DNA of 6,288 bases from NCBI GenBank assembly GCA_903840235.1, contig CAIMFE010000055.1, positions 1-6,288 of the forward strand, given 5' to 3'. The position numbers were made by a program, and so were the translations under genes. Below are positions 1-5,824 of this stretch, piece by piece (position 1 is the stretch's first letter; each line of letters starts with the position of its first letter). This stretch comes from an uncultured Opitutia bacterium. Its GTDB lineage: Bacteria > Verrucomicrobiota > Verrucomicrobiia > Opitutales > UBA953. Under the pieces are notes generated by a model. That model saw only the letters and a program-made list of their open reading frames with translations. It was not told the DNA's origin and did not search any database.

Positions 1-1
1 C

Positions 2-589
2 GGAGGTAGAAAACATCCCGAGCAACAATGCATCCGCGTCGATACTAGTGATATTTTATTTATCGCAGGTGGCGCGTTTGTGGGCCTCGATCGCCTCATT
101 GCCAAACGAGCCGGAACTAAATCATTAGGATTTATTCATGGCGGGAATATTCCCCCAAAACTTTCTGCCGAAGAAGTGCTCGCGGGATTACAACCCGAAG
201 ACCTTTTCTCTTTCGGTATGATTCCTGAGTTCGTCGGTCGTTTGCCGGTAATTTCTGTTTTAGAACCATTAAGCCGAGATGCTTTAGTAAGAATTTTAAC
301 TGAGCCGAAAAATGCGGCGACGAAGCAGTATCAAAAATTATTTGCGATGTCGGGCGTCCATCTCGAGTTTACCCCCGCTGCTTTAGAGGCTTTAGCGGAT
401 CGAGCTTTAGAACTTGGCACCGGTGCACGCGGCTTACGTTCCGTGCTCGAAGGAATACTGCTCGAAACGATGTATCACTTACCTGAAGCCGTGGCTGGAT
501 CCAAATTTATTGTCACACCCGAAGCGGTGCGTGGAACCAAACCCATTGCGGTCACCCCACCCACGAAAGCCAATAAAAAGAGTGCTTAA
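2..589 (+). CDS. clpX: ATP-dependent Clp protease ATP-binding subunit ClpX (5' truncated by window edge)
   Basis: ClpX is the AAA+ unfoldase that feeds tagged or misfolded cytoplasmic proteins into the ClpP peptidase chamber. The window starts inside the gene and shows the last 195 residues, a bit under half of a normal ClpX. The frame opens with GGRKHP, the RKH loop at the pore entrance, then runs through DILFIAGGAFVGLD. LGF at about residues 32-34 takes the place of the IGF loop that docks on ClpP. IPEFVGRLP carries the likely arginine finger (codon at 239-241), and GTGARGLR carries the sensor-2 arginine (codon at 428-430). The small AAA+ domain ends with a short Lys/Pro-rich tail. The GTG at 80 is internal, not a start, because the homology continues upstream to the window edge. 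The stop is immediately followed by the hisA ATG, so the two are probably co-transcribed. Identity is near certain; nothing can be said about the zinc-binding N-domain or Walker motifs, which lie outside the window. Confidence 0.96.
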   Translation, partial: GGRKHPEQQCIRVDTSDILFIAGGAFVGLDRLIAKRAGTKSLGFIHGGNIPPKLSAEEVLAGLQPEDLFSFGMIPEFVGRLPVISVLEPLSRDALVRILTEPKNAATKQYQKLFAMSGVHLEFTPAALEALADRALELGTGARGLRSVLEGILLETMYHLPEAVAGSKFIVTPEAVRGTKPIAVTPPTKANKKSA

Positions 590-1318
590 ATGATTGTTTA
601 TCCTGCTATTGATATTCGTAACGGCCGATGCGTTCGACTCAACCAAGGTCGTGACGATGCTCAAACATCTTACTACGAAAATCCCGTTGAGCCCGCAGAA
701 CAATTTACTCGAGCGGGTGCGGAGTGGATTCACGTGGTCGACCTCGACGGCGCCTTTGGCGGAGCTCCCCGTAATCTAAATATCTTACAAAAAATTTCCT
801 CACTCGGCCCGAAAGTTCAGTTTGGAGGAGGCATGCGTGATGCCAAGTTAGTGGATGCCGCACTCGCGGCTGGAGCGTCACGCGTTGTCATTGGAACTCG
901 CGCGGCGACCGATTCTCAATTTCTACAAGAGATTGCCAAATCACACGGAAAAAAATTAGCGATTGGGATTGATGCTAAAGATGGACTCGTGGCGGTTAAA
1001 GGCTGGACGGATGTTACCCAATTAGACGCAACCGATTTTGCGGTCACGGTTAGTCAGTTGGGAATTTCAACCGTCATCTATACCGACATCGCAACGGACG
1101 GAATGCTCACGGGTCCGAATTGGAAATCACTCGAAGCCTTACTCAAACGCTGCACTTGTGGCGTGATCGCATCGGGCGGCGTAGCCAGTGCGGCGGACGT
1201 AGCTAAACTCGCACAACTCTCTAAAGCATACCCCAATTTAGTTGGAGTCATTGTAGGTAAGGCACTTTACGAGGGGCGGACGAATGTGGCTGAGTTGCTA
1301 GAAGCCAGTCGTACGTAA
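590..1318 (+). CDS. hisA: 1-(5-phosphoribosyl)-5-[(5-phosphoribosylamino)methylideneamino]imidazole-4-carboxamide isomerase
   Basis: HisA catalyses the Amadori rearrangement of ProFAR to PRFAR in histidine biosynthesis, in the cytoplasm; its product is used by HisF/HisH. The 242-residue length is normal for this (beta/alpha)8 barrel. The N-terminus MIVYPAIDIRNGRCVRL contains the catalytic Asp8. IDAKDG supplies Asp128, and YTDIATDGML supplies Thr165 and Asp170, matching the catalytic and binding positions known from Thermotoga HisA. The two phosphate-binding halves are visible as FGGGMRD (about 78-84) and IASGGVAS (about 193-200). HisA rather than HisF is indicated by the PAIDIRNG start and VDLDGAFGG. 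The ATG directly abuts the clpX TAA with no spacer, and only a weak AAGAG-like stretch lies upstream, so translation is probably coupled to clpX. A PriA-type enzyme also acting in tryptophan synthesis cannot be excluded from sequence alone, but nothing here suggests it. Confidence 0.96.
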   Translation: MIVYPAIDIRNGRCVRLNQGRDDAQTSYYENPVEPAEQFTRAGAEWIHVVDLDGAFGGAPRNLNILQKISSLGPKVQFGGGMRDAKLVDAALAAGASRVVIGTRAATDSQFLQEIAKSHGKKLAIGIDAKDGLVAVKGWTDVTQLDATDFAVTVSQLGISTVIYTDIATDGMLTGPNWKSLEALLKRCTCGVIASGGVASAADVAKLAQLSKAYPNLVGVIVGKALYEGRTNVAELLEASRT

Positions 1319-1358
1319 AAACCCCAATAAATATACCTCAACAAGGGCACTCGGGGCA

Positions 1359-1399
1359 GAGTTGTCACATTCCTTGGCTTGCCAATTCTGTGTCAATTT
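1359..1399 (+). promoter_or_regulatory. Long imperfect inverted repeat (RNA hairpin or operator) upstream of the LolA-like gene
   Basis: In the 97-bp gap between hisA and the next gene, three nested arm pairs are readable. TTGGC (1374-1378) pairs with GCCAA (1381-1385), CACA (1366-1369) with TGTG (1389-1392), and TTG (1362-1364) with CAA (1394-1396). A single T/T mismatch separates the two outer pairs, and wobble pairs can extend the base to 1359/1399. In RNA the tip reads G(CUUG)C, a known very stable tetraloop. No T-run follows, so it is not a typical intrinsic terminator. It ends 16 bases before the downstream ATG. Role is inferred: a transcript-stability or processing element, or a protein operator. 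No convincing sigma-70 promoter accompanies it. Confidence 0.5.
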
Positions 1400-1415
1400 A
1401 ACAGGCTAGTGGTCT

Positions 1416-2165
1416 ATGACTATCGCACGTCACCTCTTTGCCTTTCTAATTTTTACGGCTTCGATCATCGGCGCGCAGGCTGCTAATTTAACCGCTACTC
1501 AAATCATCGAAAAAGCACGTACCGCCGTGGCCAAAGAACCCAAGTTTTTGGAACGCATTCAAGGCTTACATTTTGAAATCAAATTTGTTAATCCGGAAAA
1601 TAAGCCGGCAACCTTCACCATCATTCAACTTGTTGGCCCTAAATCACGTCGCGAGCTCTCCTATAACGAAAATTACACCGTAGAGGTTGTAACCGCCTGT
1701 AATGGTCTCGAAGCATGGAAATCTACCCGTGAAATTGGCGGCCAAAAGAGAGCTCAAAACTTCATCATTCCCTTCGATCAAGTCGCCATCCTGAGGGATA
1801 TGACGATTAATGACTTAGCTTTTTACAGTGCACCAGCCGAAGGTACAGGTTCGGTGAGTTACCTGGGGACGGACGAAATCAATGGCAAAAAAGTTTATTC
1901 AGTGGAGTATAAATTTGATTCTGGCTTCAAAATCACACGTCACTTCGGCATGAACAATTTCGAATTAGTAGCCTACGATCAAAAAAGCGCTAAAGGAGAA
2001 ATCTATCGCCAACAAGTCGAAGAAACCCAGTGGATTGAAGGCGTTTGCTTCGTAAAACGTGAAACTATTTTAATTAATGGTAAAAAAGTATCTGAAGCGA
2101 TTTACGAAAAAACTTCAATAAATCCAGAGGTTGATGGCAGCTCTTTTGCCTTCCCTATCAAATAA
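1416..2165 (+). CDS. Exported LolA-like (outer membrane lipoprotein-sorting protein-like) protein
   Basis: Predicted periplasmic protein of 249 residues. Residues 1-22 form a Sec signal peptide: a short basic start (TIARH), a hydrophobic core (LFAFLIFTASIIGA) and an AQA cleavage site before AN. No lipobox cysteine is present, so the mature protein should be soluble. The mature part resembles the LolA/LppX half-barrel fold: an initial helix (TATQIIEKARTAVAKEP), alternating beta strands, the P-K-S-R-R-E stretch at about 75-80, GLEAWKS at 97-103, and a C-terminal NPEVDGSSFAFP typical of LolA-like proteins, which carry lipids or lipoproteins across the periplasm. Cys95 and Cys211 could form a disulfide. 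I infer lipid or lipoprotein binding from this resemblance, but the substrate is unknown and true LolA is not claimed. It lies 97 bp after hisA and 3 bp before hisD, so it is probably co-transcribed with hisD. No strong ribosome binding site is seen; CAGG at 1402-1405 is rather far from the ATG. Confidence 0.75.
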   Translation: MTIARHLFAFLIFTASIIGAQAANLTATQIIEKARTAVAKEPKFLERIQGLHFEIKFVNPENKPATFTIIQLVGPKSRRELSYNENYTVEVVTACNGLEAWKSTREIGGQKRAQNFIIPFDQVAILRDMTINDLAFYSAPAEGTGSVSYLGTDEINGKKVYSVEYKFDSGFKITRHFGMNNFELVAYDQKSAKGEIYRQQVEETQWIEGVCFVKRETILINGKKVSEAIYEKTSINPEVDGSSFAFPIK

Positions 2166-2168
2166 ATA

Positions 2169-3464
2169 ATGGGATTTCTACGGGCTAACGAAAAAGACTT
2201 TGAAAAAAAGTTGCGTGCCTTTGTCGGCACGGGCGAAGCCTCGGCTGATGTCTCCAAAACCGTCACCGCAATCATTGATGACGTCAGAGCCCGTGGGGAT
2301 ATCGCCGTACTTTATCACACCGCAAGACTCGACCACGCCAAATTAAACATCCGACAAATCCGTGTTCCCGAAGAGCATTTAAAAAGAGCCGTCAATTCAC
2401 TGAGCCCCGAGAAAAAGAAAAGTATCACGGAGGCCGCAAAGTGTATCGAAGATTTCCATAAGCGTACGCTCCCTAAAAACTGGAAGGCAAAAAATCCTCA
2501 CGGAGCAACCGTCGGTGAAAGATATCATGCGATTCATCGCTGTGGTCTGTACATTCCAGGCGGGCAAGTACCTCTGGTCTCAACGGTGCTTATGACAGCT
2601 ATACCCGCTAAAGTGGCCGGCGTACCTGAAATCTGTGCCTGCACTCCGCCAGGCGCCGATGGTAAAATAAATCCAGATATCCTAGCCGCACTTTATCTTT
2701 GCGGCGTCAAAGAAGTTTTCGCCATCGGCGGAGCTCAAGCGATTGCTGCGATGGCTCTCGGCACCGACGCCGTGAAGCCGGTAGATAAAATCTTCGGACC
2801 AGGAAATGCCTACGTCACCGAAGCTAAACGCCAACTTTTTGGACGCGTGGGAATCGACCTCTTACCTGGTCCCAGCGAAGTCATGATTATCGCCGATCGT
2901 ACCGCCAAACCTGCTTGGGTAGGGGCTGATTTATGCGCTCAGGCCGAACACGGCAGCGGAAAAGAAAAACTTTATTTGGTCTGCGATAACGAAGAACTGG
3001 CTCAACGTTGCCTCTCCGAAGCACGCACTCAATCGAGCACGCTTCAGCACGGCGAAAAAATACGCAAGGCACTCGATCTCATGACCTGTGTTGTCTTGGT
3101 ATCAAAAATTGAGGAATCAGCACGCGTCGCCAATCTCGTCGCCCCTGAACACCTTGAACTCATGGTCGCTGCCGGAAAAATTAATAAACTCTGCGAATCA
3201 ATTACCACCGCTGGTGCTATTCTCATCGGCCACCATACACCTACGGTCTTAGGTGATTTTACTGCCGGCCCAAGTCACACACTACCGACTGGCGGAACTG
3301 GAAGATTTTTCAGCGGACTCCGCGTTCCCGATTTTCTTCGCCGTACTAGCCTTGTTCGCTACGACGAAGCCTCGCTCAAAAAAGCGGCTTCCGTCGTTGA
3401 TGCATTCGCTAAGATGGAAAGCTTAGACGCGCACGGAAAGTCACTGAAGGCTCGTTTAGGCTAA
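2169..3464 (+). CDS. hisD: Histidinol dehydrogenase
   Basis: HisD oxidises L-histidinol to L-histidine in two NAD-dependent steps, the end of histidine biosynthesis, as a zinc homodimer in the cytoplasm. At 431 residues it is full length. The family signature is intact: KIFGPGNAYVTEAKR (207-221) followed by GIDLLPGPSEVMIIAD (228-243) and AQAEHG. Zinc ligands are readable as Gln258 and His261 (AQAEH), Asp363 (LGDF) and His422 (LDAHG). The catalytic Glu327-His328 pair sits in VAPEHLEL. These match the known E. coli positions within a few residues, so the enzyme should be active. The ATG follows the upstream stop by 3 bp and has no Shine-Dalgarno motif, which points to re-initiation after the LolA-like gene. 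The stop overlaps that of convergent hisN by four bases (CTAA, 3461-3464), leaving no room for a terminator between the two genes. Confidence 0.97.
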   Translation: MGFLRANEKDFEKKLRAFVGTGEASADVSKTVTAIIDDVRARGDIAVLYHTARLDHAKLNIRQIRVPEEHLKRAVNSLSPEKKKSITEAAKCIEDFHKRTLPKNWKAKNPHGATVGERYHAIHRCGLYIPGGQVPLVSTVLMTAIPAKVAGVPEICACTPPGADGKINPDILAALYLCGVKEVFAIGGAQAIAAMALGTDAVKPVDKIFGPGNAYVTEAKRQLFGRVGIDLLPGPSEVMIIADRTAKPAWVGADLCAQAEHGSGKEKLYLVCDNEELAQRCLSEARTQSSTLQHGEKIRKALDLMTCVVLVSKIEESARVANLVAPEHLELMVAAGKINKLCESITTAGAILIGHHTPTVLGDFTAGPSHTLPTGGTGRFFSGLRVPDFLRRTSLVRYDEASLKKAASVVDAFAKMESLDAHGKSLKARLG

Positions 3465-4234
3465 CCTTTGAGTTTAGCCAAAACTTGTGCGTGCAATAGC
3501 GGAGCGGCGGCAATGACATTGCCACTCTTCACCGCATCACCGCCCTGCCAATCGGTTACCTTAACCCCTGCGCCTTTTAAAATCGGAAGCACGGGAATGA
3601 GATCCCAAGGATTTAAAATGGGGTCAGCCATCACGTGGGCACGACCGCTCGCGACGAGCATATAACCGTATCCATCGCCCCAGGTGCGTGTATGAGTGAC
3701 CGCGCTCGCTAATGAATTCCACTGCGCTTGGGGTTGGTATTTTATGATATTATCAAAATCCGATCCGACGATGACGGCGTCTTTCAAGAGAACTTCTTTA
3801 GCTCGGACAATGTGACCGTTAAGTTGAGTGAAAACACCATTACCCATCATTCGTTCATTAAGAACGGGCTGATCGATTAAACCGAGCAGAGGCTGCCCCT
3901 GAAATTTTAGGCCGATTAAAATCGTGTAGAGAGGAACACGGGAGAGAAAGGATTTGGTGCCGTCGATGGGATCGAGCACCCAACAAAATTCTGCGTCCAC
4001 ATTTTCAGGACCGAACTCTTCACCTAAAATTCCGTGATTAGGATAAGCTTTTTTGATCAGCGTACGCATCACAGCCTCGGCCTCACGATCCGCCACTGTC
4101 ACGGGTGTTCCGTCAGCTTTGATTTCAATCGAGGTGTCCTCTTGCGCATGTGCTTTTAAAATACCCGGACGGGCTGCGTCGGCCAAAACCTCGGCAAACT
4201 TCAGCAGCTCTACTTGATGGGCCTCGGTTAGCAT
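3461..4234 (-). CDS. hisN: Histidinol-phosphate phosphatase, inositol monophosphatase family
   Basis: HisN removes phosphate from L-histidinol phosphate, giving the histidinol that HisD oxidises. It belongs to the Mg2+-dependent IMPase fold, not the HAD or PHP-type histidinol phosphatases. With the chosen start the protein has 257 residues, usual for HisN. Metal-binding motifs are complete: GEEFG (Glu72), DPIDGTKSF (Asp88 to Asp91) and NPWDLIPV (Asp211). The stretch WGDGYGYMLVASGRAHVMAD before the last motif is more typical of HisN than of generic IMPases or CysQ, and neighbouring hisD and hisA support it. An in-frame ATG 48 bases upstream (4280-4282) would add MVFAWRVDLFALPIVY. I prefer the ATG at 4232-4234 because family members begin close to it, but neither start has a Shine-Dalgarno motif. 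It is transcribed toward hisD, so this his gene has its own promoter. A different monophosphate substrate remains possible. Confidence 0.88.
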   Translation of the reverse strand: MLTEAHQVELLKFAEVLADAARPGILKAHAQEDTSIEIKADGTPVTVADREAEAVMRTLIKKAYPNHGILGEEFGPENVDAEFCWVLDPIDGTKSFLSRVPLYTILIGLKFQGQPLLGLIDQPVLNERMMGNGVFTQLNGHIVRAKEVLLKDAVIVGSDFDNIIKYQPQAQWNSLASAVTHTRTWGDGYGYMLVASGRAHVMADPILNPWDLIPVLPILKGAGVKVTDWQGGDAVKSGNVIAAAPLLHAQVLAKLKG

Positions 4235-4328
4235 GTAAACAATGGGTAAGGCGAAGAGGTCGACTCTCCAAGCGAAAACCATAAAAGATTATTCATCATG
4301 TGCATTTGACCCATAGAAATCGTGCTTC

Positions 4329-4341
4329 AAGGTAAGGTGTG
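4329..4341 (+). promoter_or_regulatory. Ribosome binding site and GTG start of the DUF2071 gene
   Basis: CAAGG ends at 4332, six bases before a GTG at 4339-4341, with a second AAGG at 4334-4337 too close to act. This is the clearest Shine-Dalgarno-like motif in the window and decides the GTG start. The next in-frame ATG, at codon 21, would cut off the RHRPNRRPVM segment that is common at the N-terminus of this family. Confidence 0.5.
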
Positions 4342-5079
4342 GACCAAAAAACCGACAAACTCATCGCAGCGAGGCACAGGCCTAATCGTCGCCCAGTGAT
4401 GCACCAAAGTTGGGATGATTTGATTTTTTTACATTGGGCGTGCGATCCACAAGAAGTTCAATCTCGTCTGCCTAAAGGGCTCTTGGTGGATACTTTCGAA
4501 TCACAAGCGCACATCAGTATTGTGGGATTCAAAATGAACAACGTACGTCCTTTTAATCTACCTGCCCTTCCCTGGTTGTCGTTTTTTAACGAACTCAATG
4601 TTCGAGTCTACGTCGTCGACCAGCAAGGCGTACCCGGAGTTTATTTTTTCTCGCTAGATTGCGACTGCTGGCCGGCGGTCGCCATCGCCCGAAAGTTTTT
4701 TAGTTTAAATTATGTTTCCGCTAAAATGAATTTTAAGACTGATAAAAATAAATATCAACTCACCGCCCAAAGAAAAGAAAGTGAGCGGATTGCTCAGTAC
4801 ACCTGGCAGACTAAAAATCATGTTCAAAAAGCAATTCCGGGAACGTTAGCTTTTCATTTAACTGAGCGGTACAATTTCTTTACCGAGAAAAACGGTCAAC
4901 TTTTACGGGGGCAAGTTCATCACGAACCTTACGAATTAATCGATACGCATTGTACAGAATACAGCGAAGCGCCTATCGCTTGGAATCATTTTTCTAGTCC
5001 ACAACGTCCGCCCGATTTAGTCCATGCTTGCCGAGGGGTTAAAATCCAAGCCTTCTCATTAGTGAAAACACATGCGTAA
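4339..5079 (+). CDS. DUF2071 / YqjF-family protein of unknown function
   Basis: A 246-residue protein recognised as DUF2071 (YqjF-like). Family marks in order: RHRPNRRPVMHQSWDDLIFLHW (12-33), DPQEVQSRLPKGLLVDTF (36-53), ISIVGFKMNNVRP (59-71), FFNELNVRVYV (82-92), VYFFSLDCD (101-109), ARKFFSLNYVSAKM (117-130), then HLTERYNFF (173-181) and RGQVHHEPYEL (190-200). The family is predicted to fold like acetoacetate decarboxylase, but no biochemical role is established that I can name, so none is assigned. No signal peptide or membrane helix is seen, so it is probably cytoplasmic. The GTG start is supported by CAAGG six bases upstream. Its last eight bases overlap the start of the following phosphatase gene (ATGCGTAA), so the two are almost certainly translated together. 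It diverges from hisN across about 104 bp. Confidence 0.85.
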   Translation: MDQKTDKLIAARHRPNRRPVMHQSWDDLIFLHWACDPQEVQSRLPKGLLVDTFESQAHISIVGFKMNNVRPFNLPALPWLSFFNELNVRVYVVDQQGVPGVYFFSLDCDCWPAVAIARKFFSLNYVSAKMNFKTDKNKYQLTAQRKESERIAQYTWQTKNHVQKAIPGTLAFHLTERYNFFTEKNGQLLRGQVHHEPYELIDTHCTEYSEAPIAWNHFSSPQRPPDLVHACRGVKIQAFSLVKTHA

Positions 5080-5722
5080 GAAACTTACAGCTTATCGCCA
5101 TGCCGTCTGGGACTGGAATGGTACGTTGCTCGATGATACCTGGCTTTGTTGTGAGGCGCTTAATCAATTGTTATCCGCAGAAAAGCGGCCTCGGTTAGAA
5201 ACCGAACGATACCGACAAATTTTTGAATTTCCCGCCATCAAGGTCTACGAGAAATTAGGGTTTCCGATTGCCGACGGAAATTTTGAAGCGCTTTCAGCAC
5301 GCTTCATGGATGCCTACGAAAACCAGAAGTCGAAGTGCGTGCTACACTCTCAAGCGATGGAGGTCCTGAGCCGACTTTCCGGTCATGGTTTATCTCACTC
5401 AATCCTTTCGGCTTACGAACATCGACTCTTAGAGCAGACCCTGACCGATCACGACGTTGCCCACCATTTTGTAAAAATCAGTGGCAGTGGTGACATCTAT
5501 GCGGGCAGCAAAGAAAGTAGAGCTCGGGCTCACCTTAATGACCTCCAACACCACCCCGATGAAGTTGTTTATCTTGGCGATACTGCCCATGACCTCGATG
5601 CCGCCAAGGCAATGGGGGCAGATTGCATCTTAATTGCTCATGGCTACCAGCATCGCGACAACCTTGAGGGTCTGGGGGCAAGAGTGGTCGATAGTTTTGA
5701 AGAATTGTTAAAAGAAATCTGA
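5072..5722 (+). CDS. HAD-superfamily hydrolase (phosphoglycolate phosphatase-like) with DWNGT motif I
   Basis: A 216-residue HAD hydrolase of the Gph/beta-phosphoglucomutase-like type, with a helical cap between motifs I and II. Motif I is DWNGTLLDD (14-22): Asp14 is the nucleophile, but the usual second Asp (DxD) is Asn16. Motif II is Ser113 in SILSAYEH, motif III is probably Lys147 in GSKESR, and motif IV is LGDTAHDLDAAKAMG with Asp170 and Asp174. The VYLGDTxxD and GADCILIAHGY pattern is typical of small-molecule phosphatases. The substrate is unknown, so no gene symbol is given. I recall DWNGT versions as a recurring subgroup rather than a lone mutation, but activity with Asn16 is uncertain. 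The ATG lies inside the end of the DUF2071 gene (8-bp overlap) and has no Shine-Dalgarno motif, so it likely depends on coupled translation. TGA is followed at once by an in-frame TAA. Confidence 0.87.
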   Translation: MRKKLTAYRHAVWDWNGTLLDDTWLCCEALNQLLSAEKRPRLETERYRQIFEFPAIKVYEKLGFPIADGNFEALSARFMDAYENQKSKCVLHSQAMEVLSRLSGHGLSHSILSAYEHRLLEQTLTDHDVAHHFVKISGSGDIYAGSKESRARAHLNDLQHHPDEVVYLGDTAHDLDAAKAMGADCILIAHGYQHRDNLEGLGARVVDSFEELLKEI

Positions 5723-5747
5723 TAAGAGACCTAAAAATTAAAGGTCG

Positions 5748-5774
5748 GAAAACGAGTCTAGTGACCGCGTTTTT
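5748..5774 (+). terminator. Probable intrinsic terminator after the HAD phosphatase gene
   Basis: AAAACG (5749-5754) pairs with CGTTTT (5768-5773). The stem continues as GTC (5756-5758) with GAC (5763-5765), closing on a TAGT loop, with one unpaired base on the left and two on the right. The downstream strand runs into TTTTTATT. The A-rich/T-rich flanks are the usual shape of a bidirectional-type intrinsic terminator. The core is short, so strength is uncertain. A competing pairing, GGTC (5743-5746) with GACC (5763-5766), is also possible. Confidence 0.45.
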
Positions 5775-5781
5775 ATTGCCC

Positions 5782-5808
5782 TTAGCACAGGCTTGGTGCT
5801 AGTTTAAT
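5782..5808 (+). other. Hairpin TTAGCAC/GTGCTAG followed by a T-rich stretch
   Basis: TAGCAC (5783-5788) is the exact inverted complement of GTGCTA (5796-5801), with a 7-base loop; a T-G wobble extends it by one pair. TTTAATTAT follows directly. It could be a second, weaker terminator in tandem with the one at 5748-5774, or an operator/leader structure for the acetyl-CoA synthetase gene that starts at 5825. TTTAAT at 5803-5808 resembles a -10 box, but no -35 partner is visible at the right distance. Confidence 0.35.
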
Positions 5809-5824
5809 TATACCCCTAGTCATC

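Noticed and set aside
479..733. Open frame on the minus strand across the clpX/hisA junction
   Set aside because: It is antisense to two well-conserved genes, its translation is low in complexity (Asn/Phe/Gly rich) and matches no family I recognise.
594..779. 61-codon plus-strand frame overlapping the hisA start
   Set aside because: Out of frame with the clear HisA N-terminus; no independent support.
1322..1356. CCCC...GGGG pairing after hisA as a terminator
   Set aside because: Only four pairs across a very long loop and no T-run.
1362..1402. Possible sigma-70 promoter before the LolA-like gene (TTGTCA or TTGGCT as -35; ATTCTG or TTTAAC as -10)
   Set aside because: Each pair fits the consensus poorly and coincides with the inverted repeat, which explains the TTG-containing words.
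2887..3226. Two short minus-strand frames opposite hisD
   Set aside because: They lie within the strongly conserved HisD catalytic region and have no motif or ribosome binding site of their own.
3468..3665. 65-codon plus-strand frame after hisD
   Set aside because: It is antisense to the conserved C-terminal part of HisN and follows the hisD stop only by chance.
4306..4334. TTGACC as a -35 box for the DUF2071 gene
   Set aside because: The -35 match is good, but no acceptable -10 hexamer occurs 16-18 bases downstream; AAGGTA there is the ribosome binding region.
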